DNA from: Sphingobium sp.
Lineage (GTDB): Bacteria; Pseudomonadota; Alphaproteobacteria; Sphingomonadales; Sphingomonadaceae
Assembly (NCBI GenBank): GCA_022652485.1
Contig: JALCRK010000017.1
Location: 1 to 61,432 of the forward strand
Direction: 5' to 3'
DNA: 61,432 nt
Below are positions 23,939 to 32,336 of this stretch, piece by piece (the stretch's first letter is position 1; every line of letters begins with the position of its first letter). Under the pieces are notes generated by a model. The model worked only from the letters and a program-made list of their open reading frames with translations, was not told where the DNA came from and did no database searches. Made by a program: the position numbers and the translations under genes.

Positions 23939-26070
23939 CGTTTTTCCTCCTTCACGGCGAGCGGATAGCCGCTGCCTACCTCCACGAATTTGCGCATCTT
24001 GCGGTTCTGGTCGGGGCGCTCCACGACGACGAGCACGCCGCTGGCGATCCACGTCTTCAAGAGCGAAAGCACCTTTGCCCGGCCGCCCTTTTCGGACGTG
24101 TCGACGCCGAGCGCCTGCCCGACAGCATGGCCGACCCAATCCGTGGATTGGCTGTTTTCGCGCCATGGTCCCTTGCCGACCCAACTCTGCACCTCGGCCA
24201 GATCGTCGGCCGTCAAATCCTCGAACGGGTCGGGCCATTTCCAGCACTCCACGACGCCGACGTCTTCGCCGTTGGGGTGCGTGACAGAGACGAGGCGATA
24301 CCAGTCGGAAGCATCGACGGGCGGGCCAAGGTTCGCCTTGTCGGGGAAGGCCCGGAAATAGCGCCGGTGGTCGTCTATGGCCGCCCTCTGCGCCTCGTCG
24401 GCCGTCATGCGGTTGAGCACCAGCACGGAGCGCGCCGCGTCGGCCAGGGCACCGCCGCCGCGCCCGCTGTCGACCGTCACCTCGCCGCCGTTCAGCTTCC
24501 GGGTGTGATGCACCAGTTCGACCGAGCAATTTGCCCGATCGGCGACACGGCCCCACTCCTTCGCCACGAGGTCCATTGCGTTGTTGTCGTTCTCGGTGAC
24601 GCGGTGGCTGCTCACGAACGGGTCGACCGACAGCACGTCGATTTTCCGGGCGATCAGTTCCGCGACGAGCGCGTCGACCACCGGCACGCATATGCGCGCG
24701 CCGTCCCTCGTTTGCTCCGCGATCACGAGCGACTGTTCCCGGCCGCTGTCGACGAAAAGCCGCCCGCCCAGATCGACTTCGCTGACGCGGTGGTGCATCA
24801 TCGCCGCGCCGATACGAAGCTGAAGCTCGTGGCGCGGGTCTTCAAGGTTGATGAGCCAAACCCGCAGCGGCCCGGCGGGAAGGCTCTGGCCCATGAACGG
24901 CCGCCCCGATGCCATCGCCAGAGCGTCCGCGATCGACATGGCCGATTTGCCGACGCCGCCGGGCGCGAACTTGGCGCTCATGTATTTGCGGATATTCCGC
25001 TTCCCGTACACCCATGGCCGGAGAGGCAGAGCCGTCATGTCGCCCAGCACGAACGGGGTCGCGCGCAGCGGCCGCTCGGCCGCCTCCCGCTCCCGATCTA
25101 GGGCCGAGCCCTTGACGTAATCGGGCGCAGGAACGTCGTCGACGCCGCCGAAGTCGACGGCAGGGCTCTGCGAAGCGGGCCTGTTCTGCGCGTAGCGGAA
25201 GGCGTTTTCGACCTTCAGCGCAAGCTCGTCGAGATGCCAAGGCGGCTGGCACCGTTCATTCCACTCGCCCGACATAAGGTCGAGCGCCACGGCCTCCGAA
25301 CAGCCCATATCGCGGAGCACGAGAGCCACCAGAAGCGTGTGGTTATCGCCCCCCGCGCCCTCCGTCGCGGGCCGCTCGTCGCGCAGATAGGCGTCCGCCC
25401 ATGCGAGGACGGCGGGCGTATCCTGATCGGCCACGGGGGTCTGACTATCGTCGCCCCTCGGCCGCGCCTTGCCGATCATCTCGATCAGCCATGCCGGTGC
25501 CTCGGGTATGTCGAGCGTGAGCGGCGGGGTGCCGTCGACCGGCTGATAGCTGCGGCCATCGGGCAGGACGCAATTCGGGGCCATCGTATAGCCCGCGCCG
25601 CGAACATTGATCCCGCGCCCGCGAAGCTCCCCTTCTCCGTCTGTCGGGTGCCACCCTGCCGGTGCGCGGAAGTAGTTGTGAAAGCCGCCGCCTGTCGTCG
25701 CGACGATCGGCTGCGCGGACGCGTCGAAGCCCTTCTCGGCGCAAAGGGCCTCCCATGCCGCGACGCCATCGGGGCCGCCGTGCCGATCGGCGTCGATCGC
25801 GATGAGGCCCGCTTTCGCCAAGCCAAGGCCGACGAGGGCGTCGGGCCATGTCGCCCACCATGCGGCGATCGTCGCGGGGTCGGTGGTGGCATCGTCGATC
25901 CCGTGAGGGGTGAGCGGGCTCTTCGCCTTCCTCACCTTGCCTGCGATGATCTCGGCCCCTGGCCGACACGGATGCACCGGGATTTTCAACGCCGCGAAGT
26001 GCTGCGCGACGCGCTCATTGTGCGACGGCGACGCGGCGGCGATGGCAAACGGGATAACATTGGCGGTCAT
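23935..26070 (-). CDS. bifunctional primase-polymerase with AAA (RepA-type) ATPase
   Basis: 711 residues. Residues about 18-200 form a Prim-Pol (AEP) domain with the acidic metal site AKAGLIAIDADRHGG, the TTGGGFHNYFRAP segment and INVRGAGYTMAP. Residues about 365-600 form a RecA/RepA-like ATPase with Walker A KFAPGGVGKSAMS, LINLEDP and a Walker-B-like DVLSVDPFVSSH, then VELVHHTRK. This pairs primer synthesis with helicase loading or unwinding, the replication engine of many satellites and plasmids. The iteron-like cluster downstream may be its origin. Confidence 0.9.
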   Translation of the reverse strand: MTANVIPFAIAAASPSHNERVAQHFAALKIPVHPCRPGAEIIAGKVRKAKSPLTPHGIDDATTDPATIAAWWATWPDALVGLGLAKAGLIAIDADRHGGPDGVAAWEALCAEKGFDASAQPIVATTGGGFHNYFRAPAGWHPTDGEGELRGRGINVRGAGYTMAPNCVLPDGRSYQPVDGTPPLTLDIPEAPAWLIEMIGKARPRGDDSQTPVADQDTPAVLAWADAYLRDERPATEGAGGDNHTLLVALVLRDMGCSEAVALDLMSGEWNERCQPPWHLDELALKVENAFRYAQNRPASQSPAVDFGGVDDVPAPDYVKGSALDREREAAERPLRATPFVLGDMTALPLRPWVYGKRNIRKYMSAKFAPGGVGKSAMSIADALAMASGRPFMGQSLPAGPLRVWLINLEDPRHELQLRIGAAMMHHRVSEVDLGGRLFVDSGREQSLVIAEQTRDGARICVPVVDALVAELIARKIDVLSVDPFVSSHRVTENDNNAMDLVAKEWGRVADRANCSVELVHHTRKLNGGEVTVDSGRGGGALADAARSVLVLNRMTADEAQRAAIDDHRRYFRAFPDKANLGPPVDASDWYRLVSVTHPNGEDVGVVECWKWPDPFEDLTADDLAEVQSWVGKGPWRENSQSTDWVGHAVGQALGVDTSEKGGRAKVLSLLKTWIASGVLVVVERPDQNRKMRKFVEVGSGYPLAVKEEKR

Positions 26071-26150
26071 GGTCGTTTCTCAATTGGACCACGCCGTTAT
26101 CCGTTGCCGGGCAGCGGTGGCGCGCCGTGAAGGCGCGTGGCTTTCAAAGG

Positions 26151-26405
26151 CTAGAGGCGCTGCCAGCCGGGAGGGATTGTCCCTGCGGCCAGTTGCTGCG
26201 CCGGGGTGCGATTGCGAGGATTGAGGGCCGCCTTCGCCTGCCGGGTCGGAACGAGCCACAGGGCTTCTTCCGGGCCGTCAGCCGTATCGGCGATGGCGAC
26301 CACCACGCGATAGCCCGGCGGGGCCGCGTCGCGCTCGTGCGGACGAGCCCGGCGGAACGTCACCCGCACCTCGTGGGTGAGCGCCCGCGCGCCCTGGCCG
26401 ATCAT
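26151..26405 (-). CDS. small protein of unknown function
   Basis: 84 residues, overlapping the preceding gene by 4 bases. Beta-rich first half (EVRVTFRRARPHERD, GYRVVVAIADTADGPEEALW) and a basic second half. Not recognised. Confidence 0.7.
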   Translation of the reverse strand: MIGQGARALTHEVRVTFRRARPHERDAAPPGYRVVVAIADTADGPEEALWLVPTRQAKAALNPRNRTPAQQLAAGTIPPGWQRL

Positions 26406-26752
26406 ATGCGCCTCGCCCGGCCGAGAATGTCAGCAGTGAGCCGCCGCTTCCAATCCTCGTTCTCGCCCGCGTCATACCAATCGGGAAAGGGGCTGCGGTT
26501 CGGAGCGAACGCGACCCGGCTCCGCTTAATCATGCGCGGGTCGCAAGTCCGCTGCACGATGCACGCGGGCTGCTCCAGCGGCCGCAGCATCTCCGCGCGA
26601 TCCTCGTCCGTGTTCGCAATGCGGACGAACGCGCCAAGCCGGGCGGCGTCGTGGTGATCGCGGTAAGGGTCGGGATGAACGCCGACAAGCGGGTCGCCGT
26701 GGTCGATCCATTGGCGCGTTTGCCCCGGAATCTCGAATTTGCTATGGTACAT
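26402..26752 (-). CDS. conserved-looking small protein, unknown
   Basis: 116 residues from ATG 26752 with AGGA 9 bases upstream; upstream in-frame sequence reads like a shadow of the AlpA gene. Features DPYRDHHDAARLGAFVRIAN and FPDWYDAGENEDWKRR. Between the AlpA-like gene and the primase, so perhaps a replication accessory. Not recognised. Confidence 0.7.
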   Translation of the reverse strand: MYHSKFEIPGQTRQWIDHGDPLVGVHPDPYRDHHDAARLGAFVRIANTDEDRAEMLRPLEQPACIVQRTCDPRMIKRSRVAFAPNRSPFPDWYDAGENEDWKRRLTADILGRARRI

Positions 26753-26822
26753 GTCGTCGGTCCTTTCGACGCATAAAGCCGGTCGCGGGTCTCCAGTTCG
26801 CGATCGGCTTTTCTGTTGGGGT

Positions 26823-27056
26823 TCACGCGGCGGCCCGGTCGCTGGTGCTCCGGCGGGGCGCAGAAAGCTGCTGTGCCGCCCATGCATCAAGGTCGGCGAC
26901 CCGATACAACGGGAAGCGGCCGGACAGATGATAGAGCGGCCCGGTGCCTTCCACCGCTTTCCGCGCAAGGGTCTGCATCGCGCAGGGCAAACCGTGCCGA
27001 GCTTGGAGATAGGTTGCGGCGTCAGCGCGGCGCAGCATTCGATCAGGATCGTACAT
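26823..27056 (-). CDS. AlpA/Xis-like helix-turn-helix regulator
   Basis: 77 residues, preceded by GGAGG 5 bases before the ATG. The winged-helix MerR-like fold is visible in LRRADAATYLQARHG, LARKAVEGTGP and GRFPLYRVADLDAWAA. Proteins of this type activate satellite operons or act as excisionase. Upstream lie two direct repeats (CTCGCCC[A/G]GTGGC at 27150-27162 and 27170-27182) and the small palindrome GAAATTCATAAATTTC (27132-27147), possible binding sites. Confidence 0.8.
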   Translation of the reverse strand: MYDPDRMLRRADAATYLQARHGLPCAMQTLARKAVEGTGPLYHLSGRFPLYRVADLDAWAAQQLSAPRRSTSDRAAA

Positions 27057-27193
27057 AGGAACCTCCGTTCATTGTGCGGAATGACCCGCAAACGGAGAAG
27101 TGACACGGAACGCCGCGCCGTTTTACCGGCAGAAATTCATAAATTTCGCCTCGCCCAGTGGCGCGCGCCCTCGCCCGGTGGCAAAGTAAGCCG

Positions 27194-27319
27194 ATGGATT
27201 GGAAGCTGATTCTACTGGTCGTGGTGATCGTCTTGCTGGCTTGGCTGATCCGGTTGGTCTACCACGTCGGCGAGGCGATCAATCGCCTCTATGCGCTGCT
27301 GAAGCAGGACCAGCGCTAG
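27194..27319 (+). CDS. 41-residue single-pass membrane mini-protein
   Basis: ATG at 27194: about four residues, then a hydrophobic helix (KLILLVVVIVLLAWLIRLV) and a charged amphipathic tail. The only plus-strand gene I see in the element; its end overlaps the minus-strand gene by 41 bases. Start site is weak. Could be a small holin-like or regulatory membrane protein. Confidence 0.45.
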   Translation: MDWKLILLVVVIVLLAWLIRLVYHVGEAINRLYALLKQDQR

Positions 27320-27635
27320 CGCGCGCAATGCGGCGCGCGAGATATTCGACCAAGCTGTCGTCTGAAGCGAGCGTGTAGGGCGCAGACGCCCGTTTGCGCA
27401 GCGTCAATTTGCGACCGGCGTTGCGCTCGATCTCCGCTTCGGTCGGGACCAAGGGGGCGAAGGGGGTCGGCGTCACGCCCGCCAAGTCAATCGCCAGCGC
27501 CTCAATGGCCTCCCGCACGGCTTCAGTTGCCGACACGGGACCGTCCGGCTGTGCAAGCCGAGCCGTGGCAAGTTCAATGACGCCCTCGTAGGCCGGATCG
27601 CCCGACCCCTTGGGGCGGCCGCGCTGGCCGGTCAC
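27279..27635 (-). CDS. small basic protein downstream of integrase, unknown
   Basis: 118 residues from a GTG at 27635 overlapping the integrase stop (GTGA). N-terminal TGQRGRPKGSGDPAYEG is an AT-hook-like basic motif, followed by helices (VSATEAVREAIEALAIDLAG). Likely DNA-binding and co-expressed with integrase; possibly a directionality factor. Confidence 0.65.
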   Translation of the reverse strand: MTGQRGRPKGSGDPAYEGVIELATARLAQPDGPVSATEAVREAIEALAIDLAGVTPTPFAPLVPTEAEIERNAGRKLTLRKRASAPYTLASDDSLVEYLARRIARASAGPASAAHRGD

Positions 27636-28891
27636 GCTGCCTTCGCCTTCCCCGCCAGCGCGGCCGCGATGCTGCCCCCGATCATGTCGGCCGCGCGGCG
27701 CTGCGGATCGTCGGCCAGGTGCGCGTAACGCTGTGTCGTGGAGGCGTGCCGGTGCCCCAGCAGGCGGCCTACTATCTGGAGCCCCATGCCGCCCGCAGCA
27801 CCCACAGAGGCGAAGCTGTGCCGCAGATCGTGAAGGCGAAGGCCCTCCAGCCCCGCGTGCACTTTGACCGCCTTCCATGGCCGGTTCAAATCGGAGCGGG
27901 GCTTTTCGGGATCGAGCCCGGCTATGACGAACTCACTGGAGCGCGTGTGCGCCCGCAGCACCTCCAGCGCCGCTTCGCCCAAAATGACGGGCCGCCTCCC
28001 GGTCTTGCTGTCGGGCAGCGTCAAGATTCCGCGCTCCATGTCGACGTCGCTCCAGCGCGCGTGGAGTATTTCGCGGAGCCGAAGGCCGGTGAAAAGCAAC
28101 AGGCGGAGCGCGGCCGTCTCGTCGCGGCCTAGAACTGTCCGCTGATTTTCGGGCTTGCGCCTATGCTTGGCCTTCCGGTCGGTGCGCGGCGGCGCGGTCC
28201 ACGGCAGGCCGTCCGTTTCGGCAAGCCGGAGCGTTGCCCCGAGCCGTTCCAACTCTTCAAGCGTCAGAAAGCGTTCGACGGCCTGCTCTTCGAAAAGGCG
28301 AACCTCGCGCACCGGGTTCTGCTCTTTCGGCAGAAGCTCTTCGGCGGCCGCGTAGTTGAACACGGCACGCACCGCCACGACCACCCGGTTTGCCGTAACG
28401 GGCTTCGTCTTGCCGATCGCGCGGTGCAGTCGGCGCACGTCCGCAGGCTGCACGCTATCCAGCCGCGTGCCGCCCAGCACAGGGATCGCGTGGAGCCGGA
28501 GCCACACGCCGTAATTCGTGATGGTGTTCGGGCTCAAGCCGAGCGCCTTGCCCTCCCGCAGATACTCTTCGGCGAAGTCGCGGAAAGTTGGCATGGCGCG
28601 GGACCGGCGACGGCTCGCGGCGGGATCGTCGCCCCGGCGGATATCGGCCAGCATCTCGCGCGCGAGCTTGCGCGCCGCGTCGGGCGTCAGGTCGCGCCCA
28701 TAGACGCCGATCGTCACGCGCTTCTTTGCGACGCCCCGGCCGCCCGCCCCTGGCCGATACTCGACAACAAAGCTCTTCTGACCGCTTGGGAACACGCGCA
28801 CGCCGAAGCCCCGCACCTCGTCATCCCACAGGGTGTAACGGGCGTCGCCGGGCTGCGCCTTGTCGATTTCGGTCTTTGTGAGCTTCGCCAT
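27632..28891 (-). CDS. int: tyrosine-type integrase of the tRNA-Pro element
   Basis: 419 residues from ATG 28891 (start MAKLTKTEI typical of P4-type integrases; the frame is open to 28996). Arm-binding N-terminal domain (DDEVRGFGVRVFPSGQKSF), SAM-like core-binding domain (about 105-190) and catalytic domain with Arg in FTGLRLREIL, His/Arg in LHDLRHSFAS, His in LLGHRHAST and the nucleophile Tyr in TQRYAHL. Intact. Lies at the attR end, pointing inward. Confidence 0.95.
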   Translation of the reverse strand: MAKLTKTEIDKAQPGDARYTLWDDEVRGFGVRVFPSGQKSFVVEYRPGAGGRGVAKKRVTIGVYGRDLTPDAARKLAREMLADIRRGDDPAASRRRSRAMPTFRDFAEEYLREGKALGLSPNTITNYGVWLRLHAIPVLGGTRLDSVQPADVRRLHRAIGKTKPVTANRVVVAVRAVFNYAAAEELLPKEQNPVREVRLFEEQAVERFLTLEELERLGATLRLAETDGLPWTAPPRTDRKAKHRRKPENQRTVLGRDETAALRLLLFTGLRLREILHARWSDVDMERGILTLPDSKTGRRPVILGEAALEVLRAHTRSSEFVIAGLDPEKPRSDLNRPWKAVKVHAGLEGLRLHDLRHSFASVGAAGGMGLQIVGRLLGHRHASTTQRYAHLADDPQRRAADMIGGSIAAALAGKAKAA

Positions 28892-28900
28892 TTTGCCCTC

Positions 28901-28921
28901 GGGTCGCCACCGGGTCGCCAC
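28901..28921 (+). repeat. tandem GGGTCGCCAC pair near attR (candidate integrase arm sites)
   Basis: GGGTCGCCAC at 28901-28910 and 28912-28921, directly before the integrase start codon on the other strand, so binding there could also repress int. Matches the attL pair at 15392-15412. Confidence 0.6.
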
Positions 28922-28988
28922 CGAACCGGAATTCCGCATTATCACGCGGAATAATGACGAGCGCAAGAGCCTTGGTTTTCCGACATAA

Positions 28989-29007
28989 AATAGCATTTTT
29001 GCTACAT
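28989..29007 (-). promoter_or_regulatory. shared inverted-repeat operator, copy 2
   Basis: AATAGCATTTTTGCTACAT, about 100 bases upstream of the integrase ATG and 18 of 19 identical to 21514-21532. A single regulator could control both integration and the structural operon. Confidence 0.55.
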
Positions 29008-29039
29008 TGCGGAATGTCGCGAAATGCCCATTTCTCTAA

Positions 29040-29085
<46 letters not shown>

Positions 29086-29116
29086 TTCCGTAAAATGCCA
29101 GTGAGATCAATGCCCC

Positions 29117-29857
29117 TCAATCGGAGGGTGAGATGTCGATCGCCTTCAGGAGGGAACGGGCAAGTTCACCGGGGCACGAGAGGAAAGGGGAATGGTCGGC
29201 GTCGAGCGTCAGGACATGGCTTCCGGGGCAGAGTCGCTGCATACGGCGCTGGCTGGCCAGCGGGATAACGCGATCGTCGGCGCATTCGATATAGAGGCGG
29301 GGAATGGCTCCCCAGCGTTCGGGTGAAACGGATACCGGCGTCAGGCGCAGACTTTCTGGTTCCGCCACCAGTCGCGCCATCGCGGCGGACGACAGATCTG
29401 GATGCGCGCGCTGCGCAAAAATCTGTGCTGGATCGCTTGCGGTAACGATGGTCCCATTGCCGCCGACAGTAGGCGAGGCAAGCGTCTCATATTGGATATT
29501 CCTTGGCTCCCCATCGCGAAAGGTGGCGCGGGACATGCCGTCTGGCAGCATCATCGCACAGATATAGACAAGCGCGTCGATCGCCTCGGGCGCCGTCTCC
29601 GCCGCCTGGCTGATGACAATGCCGCCCCGGCTGTGGCCGGCAAGAACAACCGGTCGCGAGGGCGCATCACGGCAGAGCTTCGCGACAAAATCGGCCCAGC
29701 CTTGCAACGTCACCGCCGCGAGCTCCGCCTCCGATCCTCCCATACCGGGCAGGTCGGGAGCGAAGACATCATGGCCCTCCTTCCTCAGCAGCGCCGCGAC
29801 CTGATCGAAGCACCAGCCGCCGTGCCATGCACCGTGAACCAGAATGAAGGTCGCCAT
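29117..29857 (-). CDS. alpha/beta hydrolase (EstC / methyl-esterase-like)
   Basis: 246 residues. Oxyanion motif LVHGAWHGGW, nucleophile serine in LAGHSRGG, acid in CADDRVIP and histidine in LDADHSPFLS complete the triad. Related to plant-type methyl esterase/hydroxynitrile lyase enzymes and bacterial EstC esterases. Last gene of the TonB receptor-wrbA-VOC-MetE-like operon, 27 bases after its neighbour, so it probably cleaves an ester intermediate of that pathway. Confidence 0.85.
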   Translation of the reverse strand: MATFILVHGAWHGGWCFDQVAALLRKEGHDVFAPDLPGMGGSEAELAAVTLQGWADFVAKLCRDAPSRPVVLAGHSRGGIVISQAAETAPEAIDALVYICAMMLPDGMSRATFRDGEPRNIQYETLASPTVGGNGTIVTASDPAQIFAQRAHPDLSSAAMARLVAEPESLRLTPVSVSPERWGAIPRLYIECADDRVIPLASQRRMQRLCPGSHVLTLDADHSPFLSCPGELARSLLKAIDISPSD

Positions 29858-29884
29858 CGTCCGCTCCCTTGCGGGGCAGTCTGG

Positions 29885-31030
29885 TCAGGGCCAGAAGCGC
29901 CGCGACGCGATCGCCGCGCCTTCCGCGAGAACGCCTAGCTTGGCCCAGACAATGTCCCGCTGCACGCCGCCCGACCCGACATGGATCGAAAACCCGCAAT
30001 CTACCCCCGCCATGACGTTGTCGCGCCCCACAAGATGGGCATAGCGGCCGATCCTCTGCGCAATAAGCTCTGGATGCTCGAGATAGTTGGACTGGCATTC
30101 GATGACGCCGGGGATCAGCACCTTGCCCTCTGGCAGCTTGACCTGCTCGAACATCGCAAATTCATGAGCGTGGCGGGGATTGGCCGCTTCGAACTGGATT
30201 GCATGCGGACGCGCGCGCCAGACCAGATCAATGATATCGCGGAACGGCACATCGCAATGATGGGGGCCGGGATAATTGCCCCAGCACATATGCATCCTTA
30301 GCTGGGTTTCGGGAATATTGGCGGTCGCCCGGTTGATCGCTTCGATGTTGAGCATGATCCGGTCGCGAAATTGCGACAGGCTGAGCTCGCGAAACTGGGT
30401 ATGGCGCCCCATCGCGAGATCGGGGCAGTCGATCTGCAAGGTTATGCCCGCGGCGGCAATGGCCTCATATTCGTGGCGCATTCCCTCGGCGAGGGCAAAC
30501 ACATAATCCTCATCGCTATCGTAATATTCGTTGCGGAAGAAAAGGGCGGTCACACCGGGTGACGCCGCACTCATGAAGGCCCGTTTCCCCTCGAATTTGG
30601 AGAGAGCAGAATTGAGCGTCGCGGCATCCTTCGCTACCGCTGTCATATCCTTGACGGTGATCGGCGCATTACATGCGGGCGTCTTGCGGTGCTTGCGGCC
30701 CGGATCGGACACGATGCGCTCCTTGACGCCGGGGAAATCCTCGAGATCCTGAAAGACATAGGAATTCCCGGTGCCGCCGAAGCCGTTCAGCCGATCCTTG
30801 ATATAGGTGGCGTAGCTGGGCTTGGATTGTTCGCCATCGTTGATGATGTCGATGCCGGCTGCAGCCTGTCTGCCGACCACGAAGTCGACCGCTTCCTCGA
30901 TGCGCGTTTCCAGCCTTTCCGGGGCGATGTCCTGCCCGTCCTCCTTCGCGAACATCAGTTCGATAAGATCGTCCTCGCGCGGAAGCGAACCGACATGCGT
31001 GGTCAGGAAACGGTTATGGCTCATCGGCAT
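29885..31030 (-). CDS. MetE C-terminal-like methyltransferase family protein (cobalamin-independent methionine synthase II family)
   Basis: 381 residues. TIM-barrel of the UROD/MetE superfamily with TTHVGSLPR at the start, GIDIINDGEQSK, QIDCPDLAMG, HMCWGNYPGPHH and VDCGFS near the end; the His/Cys/Glu/Cys pattern is that of the zinc site that activates a thiol substrate. It lacks the MetE N-terminal half, so true methionine synthesis is uncertain. In a catabolic operon it more likely handles a thiol conjugate or a methyl group of the substrate, as related alkyl-CoM transferases do. Confidence 0.8.
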   Translation of the reverse strand: MPMSHNRFLTTHVGSLPREDDLIELMFAKEDGQDIAPERLETRIEEAVDFVVGRQAAAGIDIINDGEQSKPSYATYIKDRLNGFGGTGNSYVFQDLEDFPGVKERIVSDPGRKHRKTPACNAPITVKDMTAVAKDAATLNSALSKFEGKRAFMSAASPGVTALFFRNEYYDSDEDYVFALAEGMRHEYEAIAAAGITLQIDCPDLAMGRHTQFRELSLSQFRDRIMLNIEAINRATANIPETQLRMHMCWGNYPGPHHCDVPFRDIIDLVWRARPHAIQFEAANPRHAHEFAMFEQVKLPEGKVLIPGVIECQSNYLEHPELIAQRIGRYAHLVGRDNVMAGVDCGFSIHVGSGGVQRDIVWAKLGVLAEGAAIASRRFWP

Positions 31031-31130
31031 AGTATCCCCAAAGTCTGGTGGGCGAACAGGGATGTGCCGGGCCGCTCTTCATGCCAGGGGGAGGCAGGAC
31101 AGATGACCCGGCACAGGCAGCGCCGCCTTT

Positions 31131-31685
31131 TCAATCAGCAGCGGCGGCAAGATGACTCGGGCGCACGTCATTGTTGGGTCGATGATCGCCAGCCAGCCAT
31201 CGCTTGAGTTCGCTGTGCGCGTCTTTCGCCCGGATGGCGTTGATCTCGTCGACATGATCGGCGTCGAGCGTAAACTCGACGATCATCTCGTCGGGATCGA
31301 CGACATAAACCGACCGGCAATAGCCATGCTCCAGCACATAGGTCTGCTTGAGCTCCGCATCCGCTATGCGCTTCTCGATTTCCTGCTGGGCCTGCGCATC
31401 GACGTTGAGCGCGATATGGCGGAACGGGCTCGACGCCAGCTCCGGGCCGAACTGGGCCTGATCGTCGGGATCGGCAAACTGGAAGAAGGCAAGGGCGCTG
31501 CCATCCTGCAGCCCGAAAAAGCAGTGGCAATAAGTGCGAACGGACCCGAAGAGCGCCTCCTGCTCGCACCATGTGGCAACGAGCGGAAAGCCCAATATGT
31601 CTTCATAAAAATGTCGTGTCGCCTCAAGGTCTTTCACGACATAGGCAGTATGATGCAAGCGGCTGGCGAGAGGTGAGGTCATCAT
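31131..31685 (-). CDS. VOC-superfamily protein (glyoxalase/extradiol dioxygenase fold)
   Basis: 184 residues. Two beta-alpha-beta-beta-beta modules are suggested by LHHTAYVVKDLEATRHFYED and the later FRHIALNV and VDPDEMIVEF; candidate metal ligands are His11 or 12, the His of FRHIAL and the Glu of IVEF. Might be a ring-cleavage dioxygenase, an isomerase or a binding protein. Third gene in the TonB receptor operon; GGAG before the start. Confidence 0.85.
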   Translation of the reverse strand: MMTSPLASRLHHTAYVVKDLEATRHFYEDILGFPLVATWCEQEALFGSVRTYCHCFFGLQDGSALAFFQFADPDDQAQFGPELASSPFRHIALNVDAQAQQEIEKRIADAELKQTYVLEHGYCRSVYVVDPDEMIVEFTLDADHVDEINAIRAKDAHSELKRWLAGDHRPNNDVRPSHLAAAAD

Positions 31686-31724
31686 CGTGCTCCGTCAATC
31701 TTCCTTGCTGATCCCCAGGGCGGA

Positions 31725-32327
31725 TCAGCCAAACAGCTTTCCTGCTATTTCAGCGACATGCCTGCCCTGAAAGCGTGCGCCCGCAAGCTCGTTTTCGCTC
31801 GGCAGCCGGCTGCCGTCGCCGCCTGCAATAGTCGATGCGCCATAGGGTGTGCCCCCGCTGATCTCTCCCATCTCGGAATTTCCGGAGAAGCTGTACGGCA
31901 GCCCCACGACGATCATGCCGTGATGAAACAGGGTGGTGTGGAACGAAGTTATCGTTGTTTCCTGACCTCCATGCTGGCTTGCGGTGGAGGTGAACACGCT
32001 TCCAACCTTTCCGATCAATGCGCCCTTCGCCCATAACCCACCGGTCTGATCGAGGAAGTTGCGCATTTGCGCTGCCATATTGCCAAAGCGCGTCGGTGTG
32101 CCAAAGACGATCGCGTCGTAATGCGCCAGCTCCTCAACGGTCGCGAGGGGGGCATCCTGCGAGACCTTCATGCCCGATGAGGCGGCGATGTCGGCGGGGA
32201 CCAGCTCCGGCACCCGCCTGATATCGCATTGGCATCCAGCAACGCTGCCCGCGCCTTCCGCAACGGCGCGCGCCATCACTTCGATATGACCATAGCTGGA
32301 ATAATAGAGAACGAGCACCTTGGCCAT
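31725..32327 (-). CDS. wrbA: NAD(P)H:quinone oxidoreductase WrbA
   Basis: 200 residues. Flavodoxin-like FMN protein with phosphate loop [37 protein letters not shown] and [14 protein letters not shown], all diagnostic of WrbA. Reduces quinones to hydroquinones by two electrons; in aromatic catabolic operons such enzymes supply hydroquinones to ring cleavage. GGAG site upstream, 9 bases after the TonB receptor stop. Confidence 0.93.
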   Translation of the reverse strand: MAKVLVLYYSSYGHIEVMARAVAEGAGSVAGCQCDIRRVPELVPADIAASSGMKVSQDAPLATVEELAHYDAIVFGTPTRFGNMAAQMRNFLDQTGGLWAKGALIGKVGSVFTSTASQHGGQETTITSFHTTLFHHGMIVVGLPYSFSGNSEMGEISGGTPYGASTIAGGDGSRLPSENELAGARFQGRHVAEIAGKLFG

Positions 32328-32336
32328 TATAGCTCC

